Source: Plantago ovata (Eukaryota > Streptophyta > Magnoliopsida > Lamiales > Plantaginaceae). From it: a DNA stretch of 64,000 nt. Shown in pieces: positions 46,081 through 58,633 of this stretch. The translations under genes were made by a program, and so were the position numbers. Positions within the stretch are counted from its first letter, which is position 1. Each line of letters starts with the position of its first letter. The notes below the pieces were generated by a model. It ran no database searches and was not told where the DNA came from. It saw only the letters and a list, made by a program, of their open reading frames with translations. The stretch covers positions 66,624,496-66,688,495 of the forward strand of contig CM051457.1 in the NCBI GenBank assembly GCA_028274465.1, read 5' to 3'.

Positions 46081-46730
46081 TAGTATGAAAGGCCAAACCA
46101 TCAACTTAGTTCGCGGTCAAATCGGTCCGGCTAACCAAAGTCCGGTCAGCTCATTGTTCTATATATAGTAAAAAAAATCAAATCGTAATAAACCAAATCG
46201 TCTCTCTCTCACTCTTCCTCTCTCACTCTTTCTCTCTCTTCGTTTCTCGCCCAAATTACACGAATTCCTCCACCGATCGCCACCGTAACTCCATCGCTTC
46301 CTCTCCAGTCTCTCTTGGAATGGATAACAATCCTCTCACCTCCTCAATTCCCACCACTTTCCTCTAACCTCTTTCCGTTTCTCGCACTAACAATCCACCC
46401 CAATCGTCTCGTTGCTTTGCGGAGGTCACCGGTGAAACCACATCGAAGCGCGCCGCCGGTGTTGCTGCTTCTCGTGCGACCCGGCCGGTGTGGTAGGTGG
46501 GACCAGACAACATCATTGATCCGCAAGTATCTATTGGTGTGTTTCTCATTGATCCGTTACTCCGTAAATATCCCGACCTAATCTCTCTATATGTGCCCTT
46601 AATTGTGCAATTTTTTTGAATTTTCAAAGTGTTGATTTACAGTTAATTATTATTCTGCTTTTGTTGTTCTCTACCTTCAATTTGGGCCTGTATTTGTTAA
46701 TATTAGTGGTGGATGGAGAAAATCCAATTT
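46081..46730. other. Spacer between MULE A and MULE B with promoter-like sequence
   Basis: Contains CTATATATAGT (46161), then long CT/TCTC runs and a leader-like stretch, but only a 15-codon ATG frame follows (46321). It may be a truncated promoter and first exon of a lost gene, or part of MULE B's terminal region. No supported coding sequence. Confidence 0.4.
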
Positions 46731-47012
46731 CGGCAGGAGTTCGTCTCCGGTGAGACCACTATTTTCGTGAGACCAAAAATGAGACTCAAAGGAATTACAA
46801 ACTAGATAAAAAACTTGCTGGTCCAACCAATAACTCGCTGGTCCAACCAAATAAGTCGCGGGTCATGTTATAACCCGAAACAAAACCGGATCTCTTCACT
46901 CTCTCCGTCTCTGCAACAAAAATAGAGAATATCGATTGTCTCTCTGCAACAAAAATATCGATTGTCTCTCTATCTCTCTACGAATCTTCAATTGCTTCAA
47001 CGAAAAACAAAT

Positions 47013-50000
47013 ATGGGGATGAACGATTACTCTCCTAGATCGTTGAATGAATTGAACAGTTTGAGGATTAGATTGATGCAATTGACAAATTCAAAAAGGG
47101 CAAAACGTTCAAGGAAAATTAAGGAATCTCCAGCGGTTAAAGTCGATCGTATAGAAGAAGACTTCATTGAAATAGCTGAAGGATTTTCTATGAGACAATC
47201 GGAATTTGATATGGAAGAAGATTTCAGTGAATTTGTTGAAGATCTAGAAATTACAGAAGGGTTTGCTATGAGACAATCGGAATTTGATATTGAAGAAAAT
47301 TGCAATGAATTTGCTGAAGGATTTGTTGAAAATATTGATGAAATACCTAGAGATCCAGAATTTACAGAAGGATTTGCTGGTGAACATGAAGCTGATAAAG
47401 GACCTGCTGAACAATCAGGTATGTTACAATTTCGTTTGAGTTTTATGCATTATTGATTTGAGTGGTATGATAAAAGTTTCTGAGTTTTACTCTGTAAAGT
47501 TCTGTATGTTGCAAATTCGTTTGAGTTTTATGCATTACTGATTTGAGTTTTACTCTTTTGATAGTTGAGTTTCATTCATATACTGATTGAGTTTTATAAT
47601 ATATTATTGTAGAGCATATACCACTCTCTTTTATTGGTGGGAACATTTTGAGGAACTTTACAAACGGTATGCATCAATGGTTGGATTTTCTGTTAGAATC
47701 TCAACAACAAGAACATCCAAAGATAAATCTGTCAAGGAAAAGTACTTCGTCTGTTCTCGTGCAGGCAAAGCACCTATTAAGCAAACTAAACCAGTGGCAA
47801 TTTCTCCTATGCTTTTGGTTGATAGTGATGAAGGAAATGAAGAAGATAAAGAACAAAAGGCAAAGAAGCCAAGAGAAAGTAGAGTCAGAAGGACTGATTG
47901 CAAGGCTAGTTTGAGAATTGCATTCAACAAGGAAGAAAATTGCTTTGAAGTTAAGCATCATATTACAGAACACAACCATGAGTTGGCTAGGCCAGAATGG
48001 AGTCACTTGCAGCGTTCTCAAAGGAAGATTACACCACAGAAAGGCAAAGTAATCGAGTGTATGGAAGGGGCTAGATTAAAGCCAAGCCAGAGTTACAGAG
48101 TTCTTATGCACAATGCTGGAGGCAGAGAGAACGTTGGGCACACTGTTCGGGATAATATCAACTATGTAAACCGGTTAGTTTTCTATGAGTTTTATATGTT
48201 GTTTGTTTGAGATTTTATGTGGTTCTTTGAGTTTAATATGATGTTTGTTTGAATTTCTTAGAAGTTGTATATGTTTGAGTTTTATATGGTGTTTGTTTGA
48301 GATTTATATAGCTATTGTTTGAGGTTTACAACTGTATTCAAGAAGGTGTTTGTTATGTGTTCTTCTACTTGTCAATTATATTATGTTTGTTGCTTATTAC
48401 TGTGTTAAGTTTATTTTCAACTCTGTAAACAGGCTGAGGGCCCATAAAACTGGAGGACAAGATTCACAATGTGTGATAAATTCATTGTTAAAAAGGCAAA
48501 GACAGGATCCTGAGTTCTTTTACATAGTAATGCTTGATGACCAAACAAGACTATGTGGAGTGTTTTGGTGCGACTGGGTTATGAGGGAGGATTACAAAGT
48601 TTTTGGAGACGTGCTGATTTTCGATACAACATACCGTACTAACCGGTATGATATGATTTGTGCACCTTTGGTAGGAGTCAATAGCCACTGGAATAATGTT
48701 GTTTTCGGTTGTGCTTTTCTTGCTAATGAACAAGCGGAGACATTTGTTTGGTTGTTGGAGACATTCTTGGAAGCAATGGATCAGAAAAAACCAATTACAG
48801 TATTTACAGACCAGGATAGTGCTGTGAGCAAAGCAATTGCAGAGGTATAAAAAATGTTTTATATGTTTGAGTTTTATATGCTGTTTATTTAAGTTTTATG
48901 TGCTTCTTGTTTGAGTTTTACATCTGAATTAAAGAAAATGTTTGAGTTTTGTTGAATATGATTGTTCAGGTGTTTGGGGAATCAACAAAGCATAGACTTT
49001 GTGTGTGGCATATTGAACAAAACTTTTATAAGAATGCTGGTGCTTTGAAAAACAATAAGGAATTTAAGAAAACATTCCTATTCTGCCTGAAAATATGTAG
49101 AGACAAGGATGTGTTTGAGGAAACATGGAAGACAATGATTGAAACTTACAACCTGTACACCGAACATGATGACCCTAATAAAAAGTGGTTTAAAAAGTGT
49201 TATGGGTTACGTGACAAGTGGTGTAGAGCTTTGAATAAAGATATCTTCTCTGCTGGGATATTGTCATCACAAAGGAGTGAGAGTACAAACAACACTGTAT
49301 CGTTTAACTCGAACAAGCATACATCTCTGACACAATTTTTTGATTTATTTGATGAAATGGTTGAGAGGTGGAGATCAACAGAGGTTCAAAATGAGTTTCT
49401 ATGCAGTACAACACATCCAATGCTATACTCTCAGCATAAGATTCTACAGCATGCTGCAAAGGTAAAAAAATACTAAAAAAAACTTTATACAGAATTGCGT
49501 GAGTTTTCTATGATGATTGTTTGAATTTAATGCATGTGAATTTGTCAATGATATGCAGATCTACACTGTCAAAATTTATGGGGAGTTTGAAAAACAGTTC
49601 ATTTACTCTATTACACATGGAGTTGACCTGAAATCTTATGATCAACATACTTTCATATATGATGTCATTCCAAATGAAGAAAAGTATGGGATTTCAACAG
49701 TTACATATTCTCAAATTGATGGAGTGATAAAGGTTAAATGCAGCTGTATGTTGTTTGAAGAAAGAGGATGGCTCTGCCAACATTGCATTCGTGTTTTCCA
49801 TCAACACAATGTTGTTTCAATTCCTGAGGACTATATTCTTCGACGTTGGACTAAAGATATAAAGCGTCACGTGTTTGACATGCAAAGAGATAAGATTAGT
49901 ACTGTGAAAAATGCACCAGATTCAATTGCTTGGAGGCATCAAATGTCCAGAAGCTGGTTCAACTTGGTTATAAAAGCTGAGGGAAATGATAGGGCAAAAA

Positions 50001-50266
50001 TGATTATAGAAGAAGCATACCAAAAAGCTTTGGATGAAACTAATCTTATAATGAAGGGGAAGGAACAAACCATTTCTGAAACACCTAATGAGGAGGAAGC
50101 AGGGAATGGCACAGAAAATATGCTTGTAGTGCGTAATCCTGAAAAAGCAAAAACAAAAGGAAGAAAGCCTAAAAGGATAAAGGGTGCTATTGAGAAGAAT
50201 CCAAGAAAGAAAAAAGGTTCAGCCACAGAGGCAGCAAGTTTCCCCAGGAAGGAACAAGTTATTTGA
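47013..50266 (+). CDS. FAR1-type MULE transposase of MULE B
   Basis: Five exons: 47013-47418, 47613-48173, 48433-48844, 48970-49461 and 49559-50266, all GT-AG. The N-terminus has two acidic repeats (AEGFSMRQSEFDMEED, TEGFAMRQSEFDIEEN). Exon 2 carries the FAR1 DNA-binding region (FEELYKRYASMVGFSVR; RRTDCKASLRI; HHITEHNHELA). Exon 3 has the DDE core with VLIFDTTYRTNRYDMICAPL and ITVFTDQDSAVSKAIAEV. Exon 4 has LCVWHIEQN and RDKWCRALNKDIFSAGILSS, and exon 5 the SWIM finger CSCMLFEERGWLCQHC and a basic tail (KRIKGAIEKNPRKKKGS). It should bind element ends and catalyse excision. Exon 1 to exon 2 phase does not match, implying one frame slip near 47620-47660. Otherwise it is intact. Confidence 0.85.
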
Positions 50267-50883
50267 TGAAACAAGGAATACATAAAAAATTCAGTACTCT
50301 AGTCTTTTGTGGACTATGTTCCTTGATTTCAATACTATATTTCTTTCTTTAAGAATTAGAATTTTGTAGACTCTGACCCATTAATATTGATACTCTGTTT
50401 TTCTTGATTTTCCTCATGTTTATGTTGACAGTTGTTCAAAAATTTAAAAAATTTCTATGAAGGTTAAACTCAAACTGTCATGCATATGAAACTCATGCTC
50501 AGCGGTAAACCTCAAACAAACCACAACATAAAACTCAAACACACAGCGTATAAAACTCAAACATACACTCAAGCCTAGATAGATTGGTCAACCCCAAACA
50601 CCCTGAAAAATGAATTGAATTACTTCCGGATTCCACGAATTTTCAACCCCAAACACCCTGTAAAGGGATCATGTAATATATTTCCATGAATTTTCAATGT
50701 TAACTCATGGACAGTGGTAAACCTTAAACAAGCACCATAAAAAACTCAAACACACAGCATATAAAACTCAAAAAACATATAAAACAGAATTATAAAAGAG
50801 TTTTCAAAATATCACTGAAAGTAGTACTAATCTGAGTTATTACAGATAAATTTCAAATTAAAAATAAAACATGTTCAACAATG

Positions 50884-53800
50884 TTAAAACTTCGAAATCA
50901 AATCAACCAGATATTGAGCCTCATGTGCATAATTCACCATCTCTGCGTGAACAACTGTAATCGCCACTTTCTTTTCATCGTAATAATTGGTCTCCATTAT
51001 TTTAAGCTTGAGATTGTACTGCTTAAACATGCAATCATGCAATATGTCATGAATAATTTCAGGTCCAGCAGCATCTTGTAAAAAATGAATTGCTTTGGCA
51101 GAATGACCAACAATTTTTTCAGCTACTTCCTGGAATGCTGTGACATTAGCTGCACCGGTATGATCTTGGAATTGAGCTTGAAGCAGATATCGATAATCAC
51201 AATCTTTAAATTCCTTCTTACAGGTATCGCACGACCATTTTGAGTCCACAGTTTGTGTGACTTTCTTGCTGCATATTCTATCACCTACTTTGAGAGGGCA
51301 TGCTGTGTAGTACAAACTATCATTGTGAATGAACATTAAGGTCGCCTTGCATGAAATCCAGTCTGGTGATTTTGACATTACAAGTCGCTCATCTGTTATT
51401 TGTGACAATGTTTTGGGAACAAATTTTTTGAGGCCTGCAGTGAGAGTTGGCCTAGAAATAGATTCAAATAATATTTCTTTTCCACCATTATCAAACCATT
51501 TTCTTAAGGAAGAAGCCTCTACAGAAACAGGATTGATGAACAGTCGAGTAGAAGATATCGTGCAGATTGATTTCACACTAAAATTGCTCACTTTAGCAAA
51601 TTTCACAGCCAAAATAGGAGATCTCCCAGTTTGTACCATTTCATAAAGTTGTTCACCTTCTTTACTGCTGAAACCTCCCCACAAGGTAAACTCTATACTT
51701 CGTCCTGATTGATCCTTCAAGTTCAGAAATCTTCTTTGAGTTTGCATTCCATCTTTTCTCTTAAAAGGAACAGAAGCATCAACAGTTGATACCACATCTA
51801 TCAAATCAACTACAACATCACTTTCTGTATTTGCAATTTCTTCAATGGATTTGAAACAAAATATCTGCTTTGGTATAGAATCATCTTCATTAGAGCACAA
51901 CTTAACCAATGATGATGCCTCCAAATAAATTTCCCATCGACTATTAAGACAGTTGAACATCTTCTGGGCAGCTTTCAAGTTACCTTTTGATATTTCATAA
52001 ATTTTACCAACTTCAATAGATGCATGAATTTTGTCAACAACAGCATTAAAGCATGTGGCACGGATCTCACCTCCACCAGAATCCAACACATCAAACGAAA
52101 ACACTTTACCATGCCCTTTCTTAGTGTTGAAGTGTCGTACCTCATTTTTTCCAGTAACTCGACCTTTAATAATCCAATTACGATTAAATGGAGTCAGAGC
52201 AGAAATGGAAGTAAAATTATTTAATTTCATTTTCAACTTGTTTGCTTCATTCAATGAAATTGGATTCATCCTCGACTTCTGCATTTGTTGTCAGCTTGTG
52301 CAAGAGGTCTTGTGTTTTGAGAAACTTCTTGTTGTGCATTGACAAACACACTTGAACTACCAGTACATGTTGAATCTATCAAGATAGTTCTGAATCCCAC
52401 AATAGTAATGATCCTGAAAAAAGAAAAAAAAATGATATGATAAGTTATAACATGCATGGACAGTGGTAAACCTCAAAGAAGCAGAAAATAAAACTCAAAC
52501 AAACATAATATAAAACTCAATTACATAAAACTTATCCTAAAGCACCATGTAGACATCTATACACAAACCTCAAACTTAACAACAATAAAACTCAAAATTA
52601 TAGGAGCTGATGACAGAAACATAAATCAGACTCAAGTAAAACTCAAACATTATATACATAAACCTCAAACTTAACAACAATAAAACTCAAACTAATAGAA
52701 GCAGATGACAGACACATAAATCAGACTTCAGTAAAACTCAAACATAATATACATAAAACTCAAAGAAGCAGAAAATAAAACTCAAACAAACATCATATAA
52801 AACTCAATTACATAAAACTTATCCTAAAGCACCATGTAGACATCTATACACAAACCACAAACTTAAGAACAATAAAACTCAAAATTATAGGAGCTGATGA
52901 CAGAAACATGAATCCGACTCAAGTAAAACTCAAACATTATATACATAAACCTCAAACTTAACAACAATAAAACTCAAACTAATAGAAGCAGATGACAGAC
53001 ACATAAATCAGACTTCAGTAAAACTCAAACATAATATACATAAACCTCAAAGAAGCAGAAAATAAAACTCAAACAAACATCATATAAAACTCAATTACAT
53101 AAAACTTATCCTAAAGCACCATGTAGACATCTATACACAAACCTCAAACTTAAGAACAATAAAACTCAAAATTATAGGAGCTGATGACAGAAACATGAAT
53201 CAGACTCAAGTAAAACTCAAACATTATATACATAAACCTCAAACTTAACAACAATAAAACTCAAACTAATAGAAGTAGATGACAGACACATAAATCAGAC
53301 TTCAGTAAAACTCAAACATAATATACATAAACCTCAAAGAAGCAGAAAATAAAACTCAAACAAACATCATATAAAACTCAATTACATAAAACTTATCCTA
53401 AAGCACCATGTAGACATGTATACATAAACCTCAAACTTAACAACAATAAAACTCAAAATTATAGGAGCTGATGACAGAAACATAAATAAGACTCAAGTAA
53501 AACTCAAACATTATATACATAAACCTCAAACTTAACAACAATAAACCTCAAACTAATAGAAGCAGATGACAGACACATAAATCAGACTTCAGCAAAACTC
53601 AACATAATATACATAAAACTCAAAGAAGCAGAAAATAAAACTCAAACAAACATAATATAAAACTCAATTACATAAAACTTATCCTAAAGCACCATGTAGA
53701 CATGTATACACAAACCTCAAACTTAACAACAATAAAACTCAAAATTATAGGAGCTGATGACAGAAACATGAATCAGACTCAAGTAAAACTCAAACATTAT

Positions 53801-56800
53801 ATACATAAACCTCAAACTTAACAACAATAAAACTCAAACTAATAGAAGCAGATGACAGACACATAAATCAGACTTCAGTAAAACTCAAACATAATATACA
53901 TAAACCTCAAACTTAACAATAATAAAACTCAAACTAATAGAAGCAGATGATAGACACATAAATCAGACTTTAGTAAACCTCAAACATAACATACATAAAC
54001 CTCAAACTTAACAACAATAAAACTCAAAATTATAGGAGCTGATGACAGAAACATAAATCATACTCAAATAAAAAACTCAAACATTATATACATAAACCTC
54101 AAACTTAACAACAAATAAAACTCAAACTAATAGAAGCAGATGACAGACACATAAATCAGACATCAGTAAAACTCAAACATAATATACATAAACCTCAAAC
54201 TTTACAACAATAAAACTCAAAATTATAGGAGCTAATGACAGAAACATAAATCAGACTCAAGTAAAACTCAAACATTATATACATAAACCTCAAACTTAAC
54301 AACAATAAAACTCAAACTAATAGAAGCAGATTACAGACACATAAATCAGACTTCAGTAAAATTCAAACATAATATACATAAAACTCAAAGAAGCAGAAAA
54401 TAAAACTCAAACAAACATCATATAAAACTCAATTACATAAAACTTATCCTAAAGCACCATGTAGACATCTATACACAAACCACAAACTTAAGAACAATAA
54501 AACTCAAAATTATAGGAGCTGATGACAGAAACATGAATCAGACTCAAGTAAAACTCAAACATTATATACATAAACCTCAAACTTAACAACAATAAAACTC
54601 AAACTAATAGAAGCAGATGACAGACACATAAATCAGACTTCAGTAAAACTCAAACATAATATACATAAACCTCAAAGAAGCAGAAAATAAAACTCAAACA
54701 AACATCATATAAAACTCAATTACATAAAACTTATCCTAAAGCACAATGTAGACATGTATACATAAACTTCAAACTTAACAACAATAAAACTCAAAATTAT
54801 AGCAGCTGATGACAGAAACATAAATAAGACTCAAGTAAAACTCAAACATTATATACATAAACCTCAAACTTAACAACAATAGAACTCAAACTAATAGAAT
54901 CAGATGACAGACACATAAATCAGACTTCAGTAAAACTCAAACATAATATACATAAAACTCAAAGAAGCAGAAAATAAAACTCAAACAAACATCATATAAA
55001 ACTGAATTACATAAAACTTATCCTAAAGCACCATGTAGACATCTATACACAAACCTCAAACTTAAGAACAATAAAACTCAAAATTATAGGAGCTGATGAC
55101 AGAAATATGAATCAGACTCAAGTAAAACTCAAACATTATATACATAAACCTCAAACTTAACAACAATAAAACTCAAACTAATAGAAGCAGATGACAGACA
55201 CATAAATCAGACTTTAGTAAAACTCAAACATAATATACATAAACCTCAAAGAAGCAGAAAATAAAACTCAAACAAACATCATATAAAACTGAATTACATA
55301 AAACTTATCCTAAAGCACCATGTAGACATGTATACATAAACCTCAAACTTAACAACAATAAAACTCAAAATTATAGGAGCTGATGACAGAAACATAAATA
55401 AGATTCAAGTAAAACTCAAACATTATATACATAAACCTCAAACTTAACAACAATAAACCTCAAACTAATAGAAGCAGATGACAGACACATAAATCAGACT
55501 TCAGCAAAACTCAAACATAATATACATAAAACTCAAAGAAGCAGAAAATAAAACTCAAACAAACATAATATAAAACTCAATTACATAAAATTTATCCTAA
55601 AGCACCATGTAGACATGTATACACAAACCTCAAACTTAACAACAATAAAACTCAAAATTATAGGAGCTGATGACAGAAACATAAATAAGACTCAAGTAAA
55701 ACTCAAACATTATATACATAAACCTCAAACTTAACAACAATAAAACTCAAACTAATAGAAGCAGATGACAAACACATAAATCAGACTTCAGTATAACTCA
55801 AACATAATATACATAAACCTCAAACTTAACAATAATAAAACTCAAACTAATAGAAGCAGATGACAGACACATAAATCAGACTTCAGTAAACCTCAAACAT
55901 AACATACATAAACCTCAAACTTAACAACAATAAAACTCAAAATTATAGGAGCTGATGACAGAAATATAAATAAGACTCAAGTAAAACTCAAACATTATAT
56001 ACATAAACCTCAAACTTAACAACAATAAAACTCAAACTAATAGAAGCAGATGACAGACACATAAATCAGACTTCAGTAAAACTCAAACATAATATACATA
56101 AACCTCAAACTTAACAACAATAAAACTCAAACTAATAGAAGCAGATGATAGACACATAAATCAGACATCAGTAAAAGTCAAACATAATATACATAAACCT
56201 CAAACTTACAACAATAAAACTCAAAATTATAGGAGCTAATGACAGAAACATAAATCAGACTCAAGTGAAACTCAAACATTATATACATAAACCTCAAACT
56301 TAACAACAATAAAACTCAAACTAATAGAAGCAGATGACAGACACATAAAACAGACTTCAGTAAAACTGAAACATAATATACATAAAACTCAAAGAAGCAG
56401 AAAATAAAACTCAAACAAACATCATATAAAACTCAATTACATAAAACTTATCCTAAAGCACCATGTAGACATGTTGAGTTTTATATAGTGTTTGTTTGAG
56501 TTTTATATTGTGCTTGTTTGAGTTTTATCACGAAAACATTATCATTTCAAAAAGTTACAATAATAACAACACCAAGTAAAACGACAAAAAATACACATAT
56601 GCCATGAACAACTACATCAAACCCAATATAGGTAAAACTCAAAACATCAAGCAAACACACACAAACGAACAAAAAATGAATACAAAAAATAAAATGAATA
56701 TATAAATTGAGAGTAGAGAAAATTACTTTCGATCTCTGATTGTACAGCAGGTGTAATCATTCAGCTCAATAATAGATCCACTACGAACAAGGTTATTCTT

Positions 56801-56986
56801 CACACGAAAATTTAGGTTTGTACAGAGCATGGCATGGTGAGTATTGAGAGAATCAAATAGAGTAAACCTGTAACGCTCTGTTGTTGATGGATCCACATTT
56901 GTTTGTTTGATACTAATAACCTTCAACACAGGCTTGCAGACAGGGTCGCCGGCACAGATTTGATCTAAACAGACTGTGAGATCCAT
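50884..56986 (-). CDS. RPA1-like single-strand DNA-binding protein carried by MULE B
   Basis: Exon 1 (56986-56727, ATG at 56986) encodes an RPA70N-like OB fold starting MDLTVCLDQICAGDPVCKPV. Exon 2 (52413-50884) joins in phase and contains the OB folds DBD-A (PFNRNWIIKGRVTGKNEVRH), DBD-B (RRFLNLKDQSGRSIEFTLWG) and DBD-C. DBD-C holds the zinc ribbon: Cys at CPLKVGDRIC and the pair CDTC, then DCDYRYLLQAQFQDHTG. This is the full domain order of the large subunit of replication protein A. The frame changes once near 52.29 kb, in the linker before DBD-A, where an ATG (52284) could also start a shorter product. The intron is 4.3 kb and filled by the 287-bp array. Role inferred: protecting single-stranded DNA during transposition or replication. 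Confidence 0.8.
52440..56475. repeat. 287-bp tandem array in intron 1 of the RPA1-like gene
   Basis: AGCACCATGTAGACAT recurs at 52541, 52828, 53115, 53402 and 53688 and onward to 56458, giving about 286-287 bp per unit. Units near 53.9-54.3 and 55.8-56.3 kb lack the AAGCAGAAAATAAAACTC block and are shorter. Each unit is itself made of several AAACTCAAAC words plus two related blocks (GGAGCTGATGACAGAAACAT and GAAGCAGATGACAGACACAT). Divergence between units is a few percent. Confidence 0.95.
56473..56530 (+). repeat. Short inverted stretch of the MULE B motif
   Basis: Three TTGAGTTTTAT words run in the plus orientation directly after the array, opposite to the array itself. This creates an inverted-repeat junction within the intron. 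It is one of the few exceptions to the sense-orientation rule. Confidence 0.7.
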
Positions 56987-57329
56987 CTTGTATGTCGACA
57001 ATTGAAAGAAGGAGAAACGGTTTAGAGAGAAACCTCTTTGAGAGAAATAAAAACCGTTTGAGAGAAATAAAAACAAAAACCCTTTGAGAGATATTATTCA
57101 TTTTGTGTTAATTTTATTATTATTATTATTATTTTATTTTTGAAGAAACGATTCTTTTAGTTATTAATAAGAAAAGCCGCTTCTTTCTGCTAATTGTAAG
57201 GAACTAGCGTGTAAAGACAATACTTCATCAAAAAACATGACTCTTGATAAAACACTTCCAACAATGGACAAAACACTTCATGAAAAACACATGACTCTTG
57301 ATAACAGGTTTTTACACTCCTATAAATAT

Positions 57330-57340
57330 TGAAGACAACA
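57330..57340 (+). promoter_or_regulatory. TATA box of the small plus-strand gene in MULE B
   Basis: CCTATAAATAT lies 118 bases upstream of the ATG at 57449, a normal plant spacing with leader. A direct repeat containing ATGACTCTTGATAA (57237 and 57291) lies just upstream and could be a regulatory pair shared with the divergent RPA1-like gene. Confidence 0.6.
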
Positions 57341-57448
57341 TCAGTGTAATCATCAACATTCAGTCGAGTACAGCAAAACACAGACAAACAGAAAAAAGTA
57401 TTTCTGGAAATTCTTGAAACAGCAACACACAGAAAAAAAGTAAAAAAA

Positions 57449-58027
57449 ATGTCGCACATACATATTGAAACTATCAACATTGATAACCCACGAACACTGG
57501 CTGAACATCGTGGCAAAGCATTCTGGAAATTCATATCTATATCGACGGAGCATGAACTAAAAATCAATGTCCGTCTGACAGATGAACAGAATTGGGTTGT
57601 TACGATATCAATGGATATGGAAGAACGCCTATCGCACCGATATAGATACAGGTTCATATGGTTGAATGCAGCACATACCATTGAAGATAGCAACGTCATT
57701 CCAAGAAACTATGAGGCTGACTTGAGCAATCATATAAGGTTTTCAAGACCTCACATCGTATTGGTGACATGAACTAATACCGGTATATCGGTTTCAAACA
57801 ACCATCGGGAAGACATACGTCCATTCAATCCTAATGATGTGGCCGACTACTTCTGGAATTTGGGAATGACGCTGCACCAAACTGAGCAGCGCATTGGAAT
57901 TGATGATAGCGAACTCTACTTTGCTGCTACAACACAGGAGATAGACGTGGACGTGGAGCATACGATTGATGAGAATGATCACAATCGTAGAAGCTTGCAG
58001 AATGGCATTCTATTCAATATAATCTAG
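57449..58027 (+). CDS. Unknown small protein of MULE B, interrupted by one TGA
   Basis: ATG at 57449 opens 107 codons (MSHIHIETINIDNPRTLAEH, ending HIVLVT). A TGA at 57770-57772 is followed in the same frame by readable sequence to a TAG-like end at 58027 (NHREDIRPFNPNDVADYFWN, then TTQEIDVDVEHTIDENDHNR), giving about 192 codons in all. I recognise no domain. It is acidic toward the C-terminus. It has its own TATA box and leader, lies divergent to the RPA1-like gene and lacks introns. It could be a third accessory factor of the element or a decaying capture. Confidence 0.5.
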
Positions 58028-58633
58028 GCCTTATTACATGTGTGGAAAATGCTATAGCGTTTACGGTAGATTAGGTAGGTCAGTTTATTACGTTCAAATA
58101 TTATGTTCGTGTTATCATGTTAGACGTTCTGTGATAGGGTCTCAGATTTGAAGTTTAGACTAGGTAGAAAAACAATGTATATTAGTTTAAAATAAAATGT
58201 GTTAATATCAGTATATGCATTACATATTTAGTTTCCCAATCAGACTTGTCTAAATTGAATAAAAAATGCATATAAAAATGAGGATGGACAGCAATGGTAA
58301 AACTCAAACCTGCATCAGATAAAACTCAAACTAACATCAAATGAAACTCAAAACAATATGAAATTTATCCTCAAGCAGCATATTATGTAGAGAAGTTGAG
58401 TTTTATCTGAAGCATGTTTGAGTTTTATCTTTGCAGAATAGAAAAGGAATACATATAATTTCAATAAGCCAACATAAATCATTCAAGACAACAAATGCAG
58501 AAAAACATTCCAACAGAATTAACAATCTTGAATAAGCCATGAACAATTACACAAAAGAAAAAGCGATCCTTGAAACATGTTCATGGTCCTCAAAAAATCA
58601 CAATGAATCTAAGAAATGATTCTATACATGATT

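Noticed and set aside
46315-46581. 88-codon plus-strand ORF as an orphan host gene
   Set aside because: It opens only from a TTG; the actual ATG at 46321 gives 15 codons, there is no domain, and the antisense frames are equally open.
52440-56475. Regular repeats that superficially suggest a CRISPR array or a centromeric satellite
   Set aside because: Units are contiguous with no unique spacers, the DNA is eukaryotic, and the array is confined to one intron and built from the element's own intron word.
50884-56986. RPA1-like gene as evidence for a Helitron
   Set aside because: No Rep/helicase reading and no Helitron ends are visible, and the gene's introns carry the same word as the adjacent MULE genes.
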